Origin: Sclerurus mexicanus | Lineage: Eukaryota > Chordata > Aves > Passeriformes > Furnariidae | Length of the DNA: 64,000 bases | Direction: 5' to 3' | Assembly (NCBI GenBank): GCA_013396755.1 | Contig: VWZF01005807.1 | Span: 731,514-795,513, forward strand | Part shown: in pieces, positions 50,510 through 63,220 of the stretch | Layout of the letters: each line of letters opens with the position of its first letter | How positions within the stretch are numbered: the stretch's first letter is position 1 | Notes under the pieces: model-generated | Seen by the model: only the letters and a program-made list of their open reading frames with translations | The model's database searches: none | What the model was told of the DNA's origin: nothing | Made by a program: the position numbers and the translations under genes

Positions 50510-50649
50510 GAATCACAGAATATTCTGAGTTGGAAGGGACCCCCAAGGATCATTGAGTACAGCTCTTAGGTGAACGGCCCATATAGGGATCAAACCCACT
50601 ACCCTGGTGTTATTAGCACCATGCTCTAACCATCTGAGCCAATCACACT
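50510..50649 (-). mobile_element. TguSINE1-type SINE: tRNA-Ile head with CR1 tail
   Basis: Read on the minus strand, a tRNA-derived head (about 50649 down to 50574) is followed by a CR1-type tail (about 50573 to 50510) ending in CAGAATATTCTGTGATTC. The head shows an A-box TGGCTCAGATGG (50630-50641), an anticodon loop CTAATAA with anticodon AAT (50612-50614), as in tRNA-Ile, and a B-box GGTTTGATCC (50587-50596). The usual B-box is GGTTCGATCC, so its CpG has decayed to TG. The structure matches the tRNA-Ile/CR1 chimeric SINE known from zebra finch, mobilised by CR1 machinery. The copy looks complete but inactive. Confidence 0.92.
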
Positions 50650-53127
50650 ATTTAATATGTCTCACTGTCATCTTTCACAGTTGAATATGCTCCTTTTTGT
50701 TACGAAACCTGTGGAGTTAGATGCATGCCATGGCATGCCACAGATTGTATTCCTGTGACTAGGTCTGTGTCAGTATACTTCTAAATAAAGTGTCCTGTAC
50801 AAAGGTTCAAACAGTGTACTAGGATTTTCTGGTGGTTAATTGTGATTGTGTCCCCTGGCACCTTTTTAGGTCTGCACCAACTTAAACCTTATAGGCCATT
50901 TTCACATCACTTTTGTTTGGTAATGTAGGTGTAGTCTTGAGTGCGACTCTAATGAGAACTAATTTCTATTGTACATATCTTAAGGAAGAATATAAAGACA
51001 CCATTCTGGATAAGGGCACATCATTTAAGCCATGCAATAAAAGTATAACAACTATGTAGAACATTTTCCAAGACCTTTCTTTTAAAAGTTATCTTGAGCA
51101 AAAGTTAGGCAGAAAATACCAGCCCCAAAGTAAAAATTTTAAGCAGTTTCTTAAAAGTGTCTCTGTTTAGGTATCGAATCACTGTGTCAAGAATCAACCA
51201 TTTATCCTATTTCATAATCCATGTGCTGCTATAATTTGACTGTGGTTTTAAGCAGATAAGAGCTATATTTGTCATGAAAATTACTTTTTATATGTTTTGA
51301 ATGATTTAAAAAATTTTCAGGGAAAAACAAAGTCATTGTTTAGTACAGCATATAGAAAGTGGTCAGTGTATTTAGTTCACAGATATTGTGTTCTGTCTAT
51401 ATGCTATGTTTACAGGAGTTTAAAAAAGATGCCTAAAACTATCTTCTGGTACTTTCTTACTTCCCAGAATTGTCTCCCGATGACCAGTCTACTGGGTGAA
51501 CTACTGGCATTTCTAATCATCCTGCTGAAGGGAATGAACAAAGAGAAATGCAAGAACCAGAGTCATAAGGAGAGAAGGGAGAACAAAACCTAGTTTTGCT
51601 CCCTCCGGGAAAGTTACGGGATTGAGATGAGAGTAGGAACAGTAAAGGCAGAGCATATACGGTTAATTTTAGATATGATGTGATTGCTAGAGTCAAAAAA
51701 TAGTCACGAAACTAGAGATCGCATTATGTTTAGGAAACATCAGTTTAAGTTTGTAGATGTAAGAGTTAATTTTTCTAAGAATAAAGATGAGAACATGAGA
51801 AATACCTTACTGAATCTCTCCCTGTCCAGTTCTAGTCTAACCTAATCCAGCTTCATATCTAATCCAGACTAGTCCATCCAGCATGTCCAATCAAAGATGC
51901 TGTTTAGGAACAACACACTAGACTCAGCCCTCTCAGCTATTAATTCTGCTTCCAGAGCACCCACATTTTTTATCTTAAAGGTTTTAGAAGGTATCTCCCT
52001 GCTTGGATCACTATAGTGGTTCAACTTTTGTCCACTTCTAAATACCTGCTTTTTCATAACATAGCTCTTGATAAAATGGTTAGTATCCACTGGTTTGCAT
52101 AAGCCTTTCTATTGGTTCAGTAGTAGGTTAACAAACTGATAAGAAAGAAACATACTGGGAACAACCACATAGAAAGTAAAGGAACGGTGAAGTGGTGTCT
52201 GTGACGCTTTTTGTATTGAAATCTTGGCATGTCTTCCTAACTCTGCTCTCCCTATGCTTCTGATGCAGAATAATAAGTCTATAAACACACAACTTGCTTA
52301 TGTTACTGAATGTTAGTTGTACTATTAGATTAATTAGTTTAAGACTCCAGACACGGAAAACAGAAACAAGAAAGCTGTTGAATATATCTTTAAGGTATAT
52401 AAATTCAGATTTGCATTCTTTTAAAATTTCTGGCAGAAATCATCACTGCTGGTAAATATATAACAGATGTACCAATGTGCCTTGAGATGAATACATTATG
52501 GACAAAAAAATCATATTTATTCCCATCACAATAACAGTTTGTTTGGATCACCTGCTCTTTCTGGTTGCACCTGTGGCTTGTTCATTTGGTTGCAACATGG
52601 GAAAATGCCAAGATCAATACAAGCTGTGGATTCTTTCTCCCTTGTGTGGGTGTTTCTTTTAGTTATTCCCTAAATGTTTTTTGTGTACAGTCTTTAGGTA
52701 TAGTGAAGAAAAAAGATTTTAAAAAAAGGCACTAGTGCAATGTTAATGCTTGAGAAAAAACAGTGAGTTCTGAACTCCACAGTAGTTTTTGAACTTTATC
52801 TCAATTGAACCTTTAAAACATGGTGATGTCTTCTGAATGACTTTTGCCTGTATGTCTGATCAAATTTATTGCTGCATACGTGTGTAGGTTATACCGTACA
52901 GCCTCTATTCACAAAGAGCTCTTCTCTACACAAAGTTCTATTGACTGAAGTATCATGTTTTGAAGAAGGAAGATTCTTCAATAAAACTATACTGTTTGAT
53001 AGCCTGCCATGATAGGGAGCATAACCTTGTGTTTTCACTTTCAAAGAATTGTCTTATGAAATTTAAGCTACGTTCCCTGAAAAAGCTGTGTATTCTCATG
53101 AATTCCGGAGTGGTGACTATTTGTGTT
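50650..53127. other. AT-rich unique sequence, nothing recognised
   Basis: No gene or repeat family seen. Frames here are below 100 codons and unrecognised. Confidence 0.6.
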
Positions 53128-53462
53128 AGAATCATAGAATCATAAAAGTTGGAAAAGACCTCTAAGACCACCAAGTCCAACCATCAATCTAGCACCATCA
53201 TCATTTTTACTACTAACCTCAGGTGCCACATCCACACGGTTTTTTGGATAAGGAATCCACCACTTTCCTAAGCAGCCTGTTCCAATGCTTGATAGCCTCT
53301 CATGAAGAAACTTTTCATAATATCGAATCTAAACCTCCCTTGTCACAACTTGAGACCATCTCTAATCCTGTCACTTGTTACCCTCATCTCACTACAACCT
53401 CTTTTCAGGTAATTGTAAATAAGTGTCCCCTCAGCCTCCTTTTCTCCAGGCTGTTCAAGAGG
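53128..53462 (-). mobile_element. CR1 LINE fragment, minus orientation
   Basis: The + strand starts AGAATCATAGAATCATAAAA (reversed tail), then 'gacctctaagaccaccaag', 'tccaacc', 'cctaagcagcctgttccaat', 'tctaaacctcccttgtcaca' and 'cagcctccttttctccaggc'. This is the reverse complement of the CR1 3' region, about 335 bases, 5'-truncated near 53462. Short frames on either strand here are not genes. Confidence 0.95.
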
Positions 53463-56400
53463 GATCTGACCTACAGCACACCAGCATGAGGCATCATGTA
53501 AGAGTATCATCATCTGAGATTTCAGGGAAAACAGTGCAAAGTAGTGGGCACTTTTTCAGGGTGAAGTGCCTTCAAAGGGACGTATCTCTAATTATTCAAC
53601 ATAGCAGTAGCATACAGTTGCTATGTTTCTGAGTTACTTCAGTCAAGTTTCTAATGTCAGTGAAGCTTAAACCTAACATAATGTTTCCAGACATCCTGAG
53701 AGATCTGTAAAGACTCAGATTCAATGTAATTATTTGAGTTATAACTTCTTATGAGTTTTGCTCTATTGAATACATGAAAAACGTTGTTACATTTTTCTAG
53801 AGAATCCAAATGTACCAGTAAAAGATCCAAAACCAGTTAGCAAAATATGTTAGGAATTATATGTGAAGTCATGCACAATATGCTTTGAAAAGATAAATCC
53901 TTTGAACAGATTTATTTTAACATGTTTACATATTGCACTTCAACACATTTGTCTCCAGGGGTTTTTCTTCTTCGGGTGCGGTGGGAAAGGAGTAAGCAAT
54001 GAGTAGTAAGCAGCCATTTCTGATGTTATTTTCTTATTTTAAATTGGAATTGCTTTGTAGTAAAATTACACCTGAAAGTGATTTTTGTATGTTTTAATGT
54101 TTTAGTTTATCGGTGTTTGAAATGTCCTGTACATTAGCAAACTCAGGAATTTGAGGGTTGTGTAATGATGTCTGCAGTCATAAAAACATCAAATGTGAAT
54201 CAGGATGTTTCTGAAGAAGTTATCAGTTCAGGTGAAGTACTATTCTAGTGGCCATTTTATGCCAACATTATGCCAGAGCTTTATTCCTATAAACTTCACA
54301 CCAGAGCTGACTCTGATCTATGAAAATGATGGTTCAGCCAGTGCATAAATATTCTACCCTTCTATGTAACAAACACTAACAGTGTTGCTATAACATTTTC
54401 AAACTGTGGACTGTATCCAAACACATTACTCTGAGCCAATTTCTTATTTATCAGACATTATACTTCTAAAACAGAGGAACACAATTCTTATTGATTAGAA
54501 TATACAGAATGCCTGAAATGGAGTCTGAATCACTGAGACTGTTTGCATCTGGTATTACTGAACAAAAGAACATATCCTCTGTTTAGTAGAACACATGGAT
54601 TAGTGCCCAGTAAAGATAACTGCTATCAGAAATCAGTAGATAAGCTTAGTTTCCTGTGCTGACATACTTTGTTGGCTGAATAAATAGTGAAAGGGGATAG
54701 CAGTCCTTGTGATTTCTTTTCTGCATGCTACTGAACTTTAATGTTCACAGAAAGAGTTAAAGGACTGCACTAATGGTATAGCACTGTTCATGCACCAGGA
54801 ATGCTGCTATGATAGCATAAACTCATAAAAAATCCTTCAACCAGAACAACTACTTAGAGCTATGTACAGTAGTGAGGTGATATAGTCTGAATATGGACAA
54901 ACAGCATAACCCTCCCTTGTAAGAGCATCTTGGAGATTTACTAATGCCTGGAACTTTTTCATGGGTATGCTTGTCCTTTAATCTGTTACTATTTTCTCAA
55001 AACCTGTGAGTCATTAATTAACAGCAATATTTTTCAATGCAAGATCTTCAGTCAAGTTCAAAGGCCAAGGCCCCCCAAAAAGAAGCATGAGCTTTTACAC
55101 AGCTTTCAGTGAATTTCCAGATTTATTCACCTTAATCAAAACCAACAATAACCAAAACAGAAATGTAGATAAAACCTAATACTGGAAGCTAGAACAGATA
55201 AATACACAGACAAACTTAAGTTGAACAAACAGAGGTTTTCTTGGTGGTTTTTTCATCTTTGAAAGGTGTAATTTTTCTTGGGTTTCACAGGAAGTCAGTT
55301 CAATTTTTAATTTTGTTGTTCAAATTCATATGAAACTATATGAAATCTGAAGCTCAAGAAAGATGCCGAAGAGTCAAAAATAAGGATTAATTATTTTTTT
55401 CGCAGATCTCTCCCTGATATTCTTGCATTTGTTCACAAATGATATCCCAGAAGAGTGTGCATGATTTTTTAGTCATTTACCATAATCCATAATTTCATTG
55501 CATTTACCAGCAGAAAAGTTTATGTTTGATTTTGACTGGATGTTTTGTGAAGTAGAGGGGTTTTTTTAATAACATAGTACATAGCGTCAGCCCCAGACCT
55601 ACTGAACCTTGCTTTAAATGGCAGATTGCAAGTTACTAAATAACATTTCCTGGACTGCAGTTTTCACATTTGTAATCTTTATTTTATTGCCTTGAATAGT
55701 TTTCTGTTAACTAAGAAGAATCTAAAAATAGAACTTTGTCTATAGAAAAAAAAATATTAATTTATTCTTAGCAAGTTTACAATGAGGAAGAAGTTACTGT
55801 TACTGAAAGCCCTCTGCTACAGATTGTTCATTGACAATGCAGCAAAGGGAGAATGCATTTTAATAATTTGCTTGTATCATTAGAAAGATTACACTCTAAG
55901 GGTAGCATATCTACCGAGTCATCTAGCTAGCTGTTTTTTAGTTATTTCAGGTAAATACCACTACTTATAGTCAACTTCATTTTTTCCAGAGCACTCTGAC
56001 TTCTATATAAAGGACCTAATAATTCCCACAAGTATAGTAGTTAATGCTTCTTACAATATCCTGCCTATAACTTTACATAATCCATCTTGATACACTTACT
56101 TTGGCAGCAGCTTTGTTAGAAGTGGTCATGTGTTTACTACACTGCTGTTTCATGAGGCTTCCAAGAAGGAATTACAAGTTTGACTGAATCACAACTACTA
56201 GAAGTTTATTTCTATTCTTTTCTGTAGTTTTAACCAATACTTATCCCGCAGGGATGGATAATAAAATGCAGGTGCTTGTTTATTCTGTTTTCTTAGTTTT
56301 TTTTAGGTTGGCAAGTTTTAAAGATAGTAGTAGTAAAGCAAGTCATGAAGAATAATATGCCAAATGCCATTTTGAAGTCCTGATTTCTCTTCCCTCTCTT

Positions 56401-56633
56401 CAGTCACTAAATGATGTCTTTTGACCTAAACAGATGGGTTATTGGACTCCAAAATAAACTGTTAATTTAATAATGAGGATATTACTGGGTACAATAGATA
56501 GCTACATTGTGGTGCTTTCCTTCTAAGTGCCTTACAGAATTCTCAGTTTTACAAAGAAAATATAAGTCATAGGAAATGACTGCCCATTCTTCTGCCATTA
56601 ATTTGCAGGTATTGCTCATCCCAGGCAAGGATA
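53463..56633. other. AT-rich unique sequence, nothing recognised
   Basis: No gene, RNA or transposon seen in about 3.2 kb. Confidence 0.6.
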
Positions 56634-56663
56634 AATATATATATATATATGTTTATATATGTT

Positions 56664-56696
<33 letters not shown>

Positions 56697-56698
56697 AC
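56634..56698. repeat. compound microsatellite (TA)n (TTTATATATG)n (TG)n
   Basis: TA repeats, two ATATATGTTT units, then about twelve TG units ending GTACGC. A likely length-polymorphic locus. Confidence 0.96.
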
Positions 56699-58619
56699 GC
56701 AAGGGGAAGGTTATTTGTTTTTAAAACACAATTGTAGATTTTAACTTCTTTTCAATCTTTTTTTTTTTTTAATTTATGTCCTGTTCACTGGAAAATACTC
56801 TAATTTAGCTTTGTTTTTTTTGGTTTTTTCTTTTCCTTGTGTAAGTGCATGTTTTAAGACTAATAATTACTTCCAGACAGAGCATTGAAAATATTTATCA
56901 GCTGAAAATATTTACAGCTTATCATGCCAGATTCAGTGGAAAGTTATATAGAGATAGCACTGATTTATCCTGAGTTTTAGATGGCAGCAGTATCTCCACT
57001 ATTCAAACACTGCATTGTTTTATATTAGAATATTGCACAATTGACATATATAATATTTTCCACTTTTCTAAGAAAATAGAGTGATGACTACTCTTCTAGG
57101 CACCAGTGGAATTGCAACAGCTATTATTAGCTGTATTAGCTAATTGATTACTTGTTAACAGTTAAATGTTTTAAAGTAAGTGCTTGATATTTAATATTCA
57201 GCAGTAAAGTTCTGCATATTGGGAAGTCTAAAGCTAACTTCAGTGCCAAACCTAGTTAAAATTAAAGTGATCTACTGGGTCTCTTCCTCTTTATGTTCTT
57301 TACATAGGTTTTTATCCATTTTTCAGAATTGTATATACACGTATAGAGCTCTGGGTGCTAACCTTACCTAGTCTGAACAAACAACAAGATATTGGTTTAT
57401 ATGTCTCTTTGCATTTAGAAGCTTAAGAAGTTTAATGTGCTTCAAACAATGAAATAACTGCAGGCTTCAAAGAGAAGTGCTTAGGTGTCATGAAGATAGT
57501 AAATAATGCCTTCCATTGGAATGTTCTTTGGGGCAAGCTTAGCTGGAAATAATGGTAACATATGTGGATATGGTTAAGCAAGTGTCCCTCCAGATTCCAC
57601 TGCCTATGTTGAGTAGATGTTTGATGCAGTTTCCAACACCAAGGCCCTGGTGTTGTCTAAAGATTCCTGACACTTTGCATTACCCAACAACATAAAGAAA
57701 CCTTAGGACACGTGAGAATAGGGTGTTTATGTTCCTATGCAGAAAATAGGGAATATTTTATTTCTTAAAGGTACATTCTTCCTATCCTTTTCAAGCTTTA
57801 GCACAAGTAGATTCTAGCATATTTGGCAACATTGTAGAATATAGGAAGAGTCTATCAAATTCAGGCATGTTGAGATCAAGAGAAATCTGTGCACATTATA
57901 TGACAATAAATGAGTAATACAATGTTTCCTTTGCCTGATAAAACTAGACTCTTTGCCAGTTTTTACCCTGCTGGAATTATATGCTCAAATAAAACCACAT
58001 GATGGACACAAGAGGAATTAGAGAAATTCCCTAGAAAAAACCCATTACGAGTTTTATCTGCCCTTCATATATAGTCAAAAATCAATGAACAATGTTGCAA
58101 CTGTTATCTTATAAATATATAATACAAACCCCAAAGCTATATAAGGGAAAGTGTTTCAATCCAAATGATCAGGTTTGCTGCTTTTAGTTCAGGAACCATT
58201 CCAATACACAGTAGCAGCCAGAATAAACAAAACTTCTTGCAAGAAAATATAATATAACATGGAATAAATGAACAAGCTTCTGATCACTGTAAGCAGCACC
58301 GGGGTTAATTCCTCCAGCAGCTGTCCTGATTTCTTGGTTTAAGCTTTTAACTGACTTTAATTAAATAGATTCTTTGGTGTACCAGGATGTATATGACTGG
58401 GATATGAATAAAAGGAATAAACAGCAGAGACTGGCATATGGTTGATGGCACATGCATCATATGATTTTTGTGATACCATTTTTTTAACCTATTTTCACAT
58501 TCATGAGCAGTAAAAACCTTAAAACAGAAGTAGAATTGTCTCACTGGATTTGGAACTTTGACTGTTAGTGAAGGTTCTCTTTTCTATTTTTTTTTTTTAT
58601 ATTGCAGAATGTATATTAA
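56699..58619. other. AT-rich unique sequence, nothing recognised
   Basis: T runs at 56759-56770 and 56814-56830. A small hairpin (CAACACCA...TGGTGTTG) lies at 57634-57655. No gene seen. Confidence 0.6.
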
Positions 58620-58925
58620 AAAACCCGCACCACTATAGGCCTTAATTGTCATATGCTCAATCAGCAATGTTTAAGTGGACCCTGTGGATTTTGGTCCAAA
58701 CCCAAACCAATCAGTTACAAGGTATTTTTCTTTTCTGTTAGATGTTCTCTTGCAATATTTGCATAAATGTAACCATGCTGTCTGTCTTTTAACTTTCACT
58801 CAATTAATTATGCTCCCAGCCCCCTGCTGATGGACAAAAATGAGGCTTCATCTGCAAATAGCTTCAGCAGTTTACAGCTTATTAAATGCCAAAATCTAGT
58901 TAAGACAGTTTGAGAACTCTCATGT
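58620..58925. promoter_or_regulatory. candidate conserved noncoding element
   Basis: The segment lacks low complexity and transposon similarity. It carries homeodomain-type core sites (CAATTAATTATG near 58801, TATTAAATG near 58880), a TTCATCTGCAAATAG octamer-like stretch near 58848-58862, and CCAAT-type words near 58707. The composition resembles vertebrate developmental enhancers in gene deserts. This is an impression from motif content only. Conservation was not tested. Confidence 0.2.
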
Positions 58926-59005
58926 CAGGCATTTCAACATACCAGTTTTAACACAAAACTCTTATTAAAGGGGAAAAAAGTGAGCCCACTACCCCAAGAC
59001 CGGAA

Positions 59006-59034
59006 GGGGAGGGGGAGTGGAGGGAGCGGAGGGG
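59006..59034 (+). other. G-quadruplex-compatible motif
   Basis: Runs GGGG (59006-59009), GGGGG (59011-59015), GGG (59022-59024) and GGGG (59031-59034) are separated by loops of 1, 6 and 6 bases, fitting the G3+N1-7 rule. It lies inside a purine-rich run at about 59000-59045 with one CpG on each side of the tract. Confidence 0.8.
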
Positions 59035-61956
59035 AGTGGAAAATGCAATAGAATAAAGGTAATGAATAGGTAAGAATTCTGTACAAATTGTGTACTTTGT
59101 ATATGTGGCAGAGACTGTTTTCATTGATTCTCCTAATAATGAAAAATGTTGGAAACGACTACCAATTGACAACAAAATGGCTCCTACAAATTGCAAACAG
59201 CTTTAGTCTCTGGTATCCCCTTTTATAATTTTTAAAAGTCTGAATGTACTTTGAAATAAGCAGATTACATACTAAAGCATTCTTAAAAAATAACTTTTCT
59301 ATGACTCTTTTTGACAGGTTTTGCATTTTGCATCAAGCATCTGGTGCTTTCCTTTTTCAGTACAGAGTGTTCTGGTATACTTTATACCATGCTGGGTTGA
59401 TTCTTGATTTAAAACAGAAATAGAGAAGCAGTAGAGAATACAGGAAAACCAGTGTGCCATGCTCCAAAATAAATTCAATACATAGTTTCAGACTGTAACC
59501 TTGACTAGATCACTTAACACGCTTGAACCTTAAGCAGTCTCTTTTTAAAACTGGATATAATCAAGAGTTCATTGAAGAATAAATGTTAGGCCTGAAAGTC
59601 AGCTTCTCATCATGAATGAATTATGAAAAGAGGGCTAACAAAATTTCTCTTCCATAATACAAGCTATATTTAATTGTTTTCACTTCTTTCTGCTGTTAGC
59701 TTATAAATATTTCTTTAGCTGTCTGTTGTTAGTGATATATATGTAAAAATTCTGGACTAAACCAGAAAGACACAAACACAAACTTTANTTGTGACATATT
59801 TTGTCATGTTTGTTGTCTCAAGTTATAAACTAAAGTGACTGAACTGAACATGACATGACAACTCATGACAGAAATGTCATAAATTAAGATAAAGAAGTAT
59901 AATTCATGTCCAGTCATATAGCAATTACTGGTTCTCTTATAAAATGCTTATATTTTTCATGATTAATGTAATGAAAAAAATACAGTGTATAATGTTGTAT
60001 CAATTTCCCATCTTACTATTATATTTAATTTCTGAAGATTCATTTCAAGGTAGTATACTAATGACTTCATCATCATGTAGAAGTACTAAGATCTACATGT
60101 CTAAGAGACTCGTTCCTCAATAAGCAGACCCAACACTCAGGCTATTCCATATGAAATGCTCCTCGTGCATTTGCTCTCCCACTGTATTGGTGAGAAAGCA
60201 TCAGCTTTCCCCTTTGCATAAATAAATGCATCTTCAAGTAGATTCTTCTCACAGTCAGAACAGAGGACACACATGAAATATGATCATGTTTTGCATGATT
60301 CTGTTGTTGCCAAACTGGTCAAAAGTGTTTAAAATATCAGAAAAGAAGATGTGGATAAAAGATAGTTGAGCATCAATCTTTTACTATGATATATCTCCTT
60401 TATTATATCTCTCTGGTGGCGTTTGGTTGTTTGTTTGTTTTTTTTAATTAGACTCTTTTAGGTATAGTGATGGAAGCAAGTACTGAGGACATTTTTTAGA
60501 GATAGTAATAGCCTTATAGCAGACCTGTAGGAGAGTGGCTGATAACCACTGCTTCAAAACACTGTAGTAAAAAGGTACAGAAATAATTGCAGAAGAAGTG
60601 GGTAAAAGAGAGACTGAGTCTAACATGACTGGTAGAGTACCTTCAGGCAACACAATTAAAAGCTGGACTCAGGATATAATCAAGAGTGACAGAAAAAGAG
60701 TGGGGGCGGAGGTAGTGGTACAGAAGGCTTAGGAGGAAAGATAAAGTGGTCATTTTCCTGACATCTGTGTTAACTCACAACAGGCCTATAGAGGAAAAGT
60801 ATATTTTTCCACTGTTAAATTTCAGTGGGTTTGCATCATGGTGGAGAGTATGCCCTGGAGACCAAAGTCTTGTCATTCATGCTGGCTAGTGACATTGAGT
60901 TCTTTTGCACGCATTCCACCTCTTCTTCTTTGGTATTGACATAGATGGACCACTTCTAGGCACGACATGGTAGGTTATGCTCTGCCAATCAGTGTGCCAA
61001 TTAATGCCAGTCACAGAGATATGTTTTGTGAGATGTATACTCCTGGAACCTATGAATGGCAGAAAATACTGGAGGGCAGCACTGGAAATATTAGTGGACT
61101 TGACGAAGTGTAAAAATTAGGATTATCTTGAAAGCTTTTTAGCCTGTTTTAAAAATATTTTTAAGAAGAAGGCAATTTCTGATTAAATTGCTTTGGGTTT
61201 TGAACAAAATTTCAATCAGAATAATGGATATGAATAAAATTCATTGATGTCCATGGAGAGAAATGAATACTGAAGTATTAAAAATACTCTTTTGTTTCCA
61301 GATATTGATGCCTAGTAGTAATTTCTGTCAGATAAAGTGTATTAGTTTATTTAAATATGAAATTTCATATGACTGTGGTAATTTTCAAGTTGTGAAAGTA
61401 GCAGAGACAATGTACAATATAATAAAGGGAATTTTTCCAAAATAGTTCTGAAAGAAAACTGGGAACACGTTGTAATTTCCCTTTTATATTATCAAACTTC
61501 ATGCACAAGATTATGTGATGCAGGTACAAGCCTTGTCTCAAAGTAAAAGAGATTTTTGTCTACCTCAATCTACCTAATTATGGTGTTATATAACATATTG
61601 TGTTTTGTAGCCTAAATGATCTTTTAATTTCTCCTACTCATTCCTGTTTGGATTTATGAGAGAATTTCTGTGTAGTTTTCTGATAACCCAAGTTCTCATG
61701 AATTCTCTCTTCCCCCACCCCTCTGAATATTTTCTTTCCTTTACACTAGGAGTCAGATATTACAAGTATTTTAGTAGGTGTTTGTTGGGTTTTTTTGCAT
61801 AATTTGCTACTGCAGGAAAAAATATGAGCCATTAATTTTAGTTTTGATATTTTTTCTTCTGTAGTCAAAAAGTAACTTAAATATATCATTAGGTGGAATC
61901 AGATGAAGCAAAATATTTAATTGGAGAAAAAAAGAAAATAGGGCTTAGTCCATAAT

Positions 61957-61968
61957 GGGGGGGGGGGG
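61957..61968. repeat. poly-G run of 12
   Basis: Twelve consecutive G bases in AT-rich surroundings, followed closely by a TTG run (61978-61991). The length is prone to sequencing error. Confidence 0.95.
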
Positions 61969-62989
61969 TTAGTATTTTTTTGTTGTTGTTATTTGCGGAT
62001 CCTGTGAGCTCTAGGATACAGAAGCTTTATGTTAATAAAAATCTATTAATCTGAAAGATATTTTTCCCCTTTGTATTTCAATTAGGTACAGTACTGTAGA
62101 ATTATGTAAACCAGGAAAATGTTTCCACCTGTAGCATGAATGTAGAAAACTTGATTGTTATTACAGAAGCAGCAAAGTTAAAACATATTTGAAGAGCAAC
62201 ACATGCTGTATTGCTATTAAAAGTTCCCCAAATGCTCCTTCTTTAGTGCTATGACTATAATGTATTCAAAGCAGAAATATATACTTCATTACTTGTAGAG
62301 GTGTTGGCACTTGCTGCTTTATAGCCAGCAAGAAATAATAGATCATAAAGAACAAGAATGTGTAAAGGAATGAAAAACAGTAACCAAATACACAAACCTA
62401 AACCACAATAAGGATATATATACACCTGTTTTAAACATGCATGTGCACCATTTATGTAGAAAGCCTTCAGAATGTGGATGTGATTATTCGTATTTGTCCA
62501 GGTTTTGTGAAAATGTTGAACATGGTAAAGATGTAAGATGTAAACATATGTTGATTTTATATTTTGAGCAAAAGAACTGATTAACTTTTCTGTGAATATA
62601 GTTTGTGGTGGACAATAAAGAACTGAAACTGTTCAGACATTTAGTATGCAGCATGCTTTCAAAATGGGCATCTTTCATTTTCAAATCATTATAAACTCGC
62701 TAGCTAACTATAGTTAGGGTAAAATACTTTGATTCTGACTTTCTTAGTGCTGAATTGGTAAGAACGTATTCTTAGCCAGTGAACGACAGCATTTTTAGCA
62801 ACTTACTCTGATAGCATACAGAACGGCTAACTGAATCCAGTAAAAATCTGGGCAGCCAGCATTACTCCTTGTATTCTAATCCCATATGATTATAGTTTTT
62901 CCTTTATATTTATAACTAATGGAAGACTTCTCAGGAAGGGGTCCCACTTGCAAAGGAATGTACAAATACATATACATTGTTGGTAATGC

Positions 62990-63220
62990 TGAACAAAAAA
63001 AAATGGGAAAGAGAAGGGGAGAATGAGTGGGAAACAAGGGCAAAACTAAAGATGAAGGTGCAGGTGAAGACGAAAGAAGCATCATAGAAAGATGTTGGTA
63101 GAATTCAAGGAAGAGAACGTATGAGGCCCTAGTAAGGAAAAATTTGAACAAATTATGAAGAAAAGAGTGGGTAAAGTTTTTAGCAAAGAGGTACTCAGCA
63201 AAGGGTAGAGAAAATCTGGT
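62990..63220. repeat. purine-rich stretch
   Basis: The + strand is dominated by A and G over about 230 bases, with GAAAG, GGGGAG and GAAGA words. No family recognised. Confidence 0.6.

Noticed and set aside
50574..50649. A functional tRNA-Ile gene
   Set aside because: The tRNA-like part continues directly into a CR1 tail and its B-box is mutated (GGTTTGATCC). It is the head of a SINE, not a tRNA gene.
57634..57655. Small hairpin CAACACCA...TGGTGTTG
   Set aside because: An eight-base stem is expected by chance several times in the window, with no terminator or RNA gene context.
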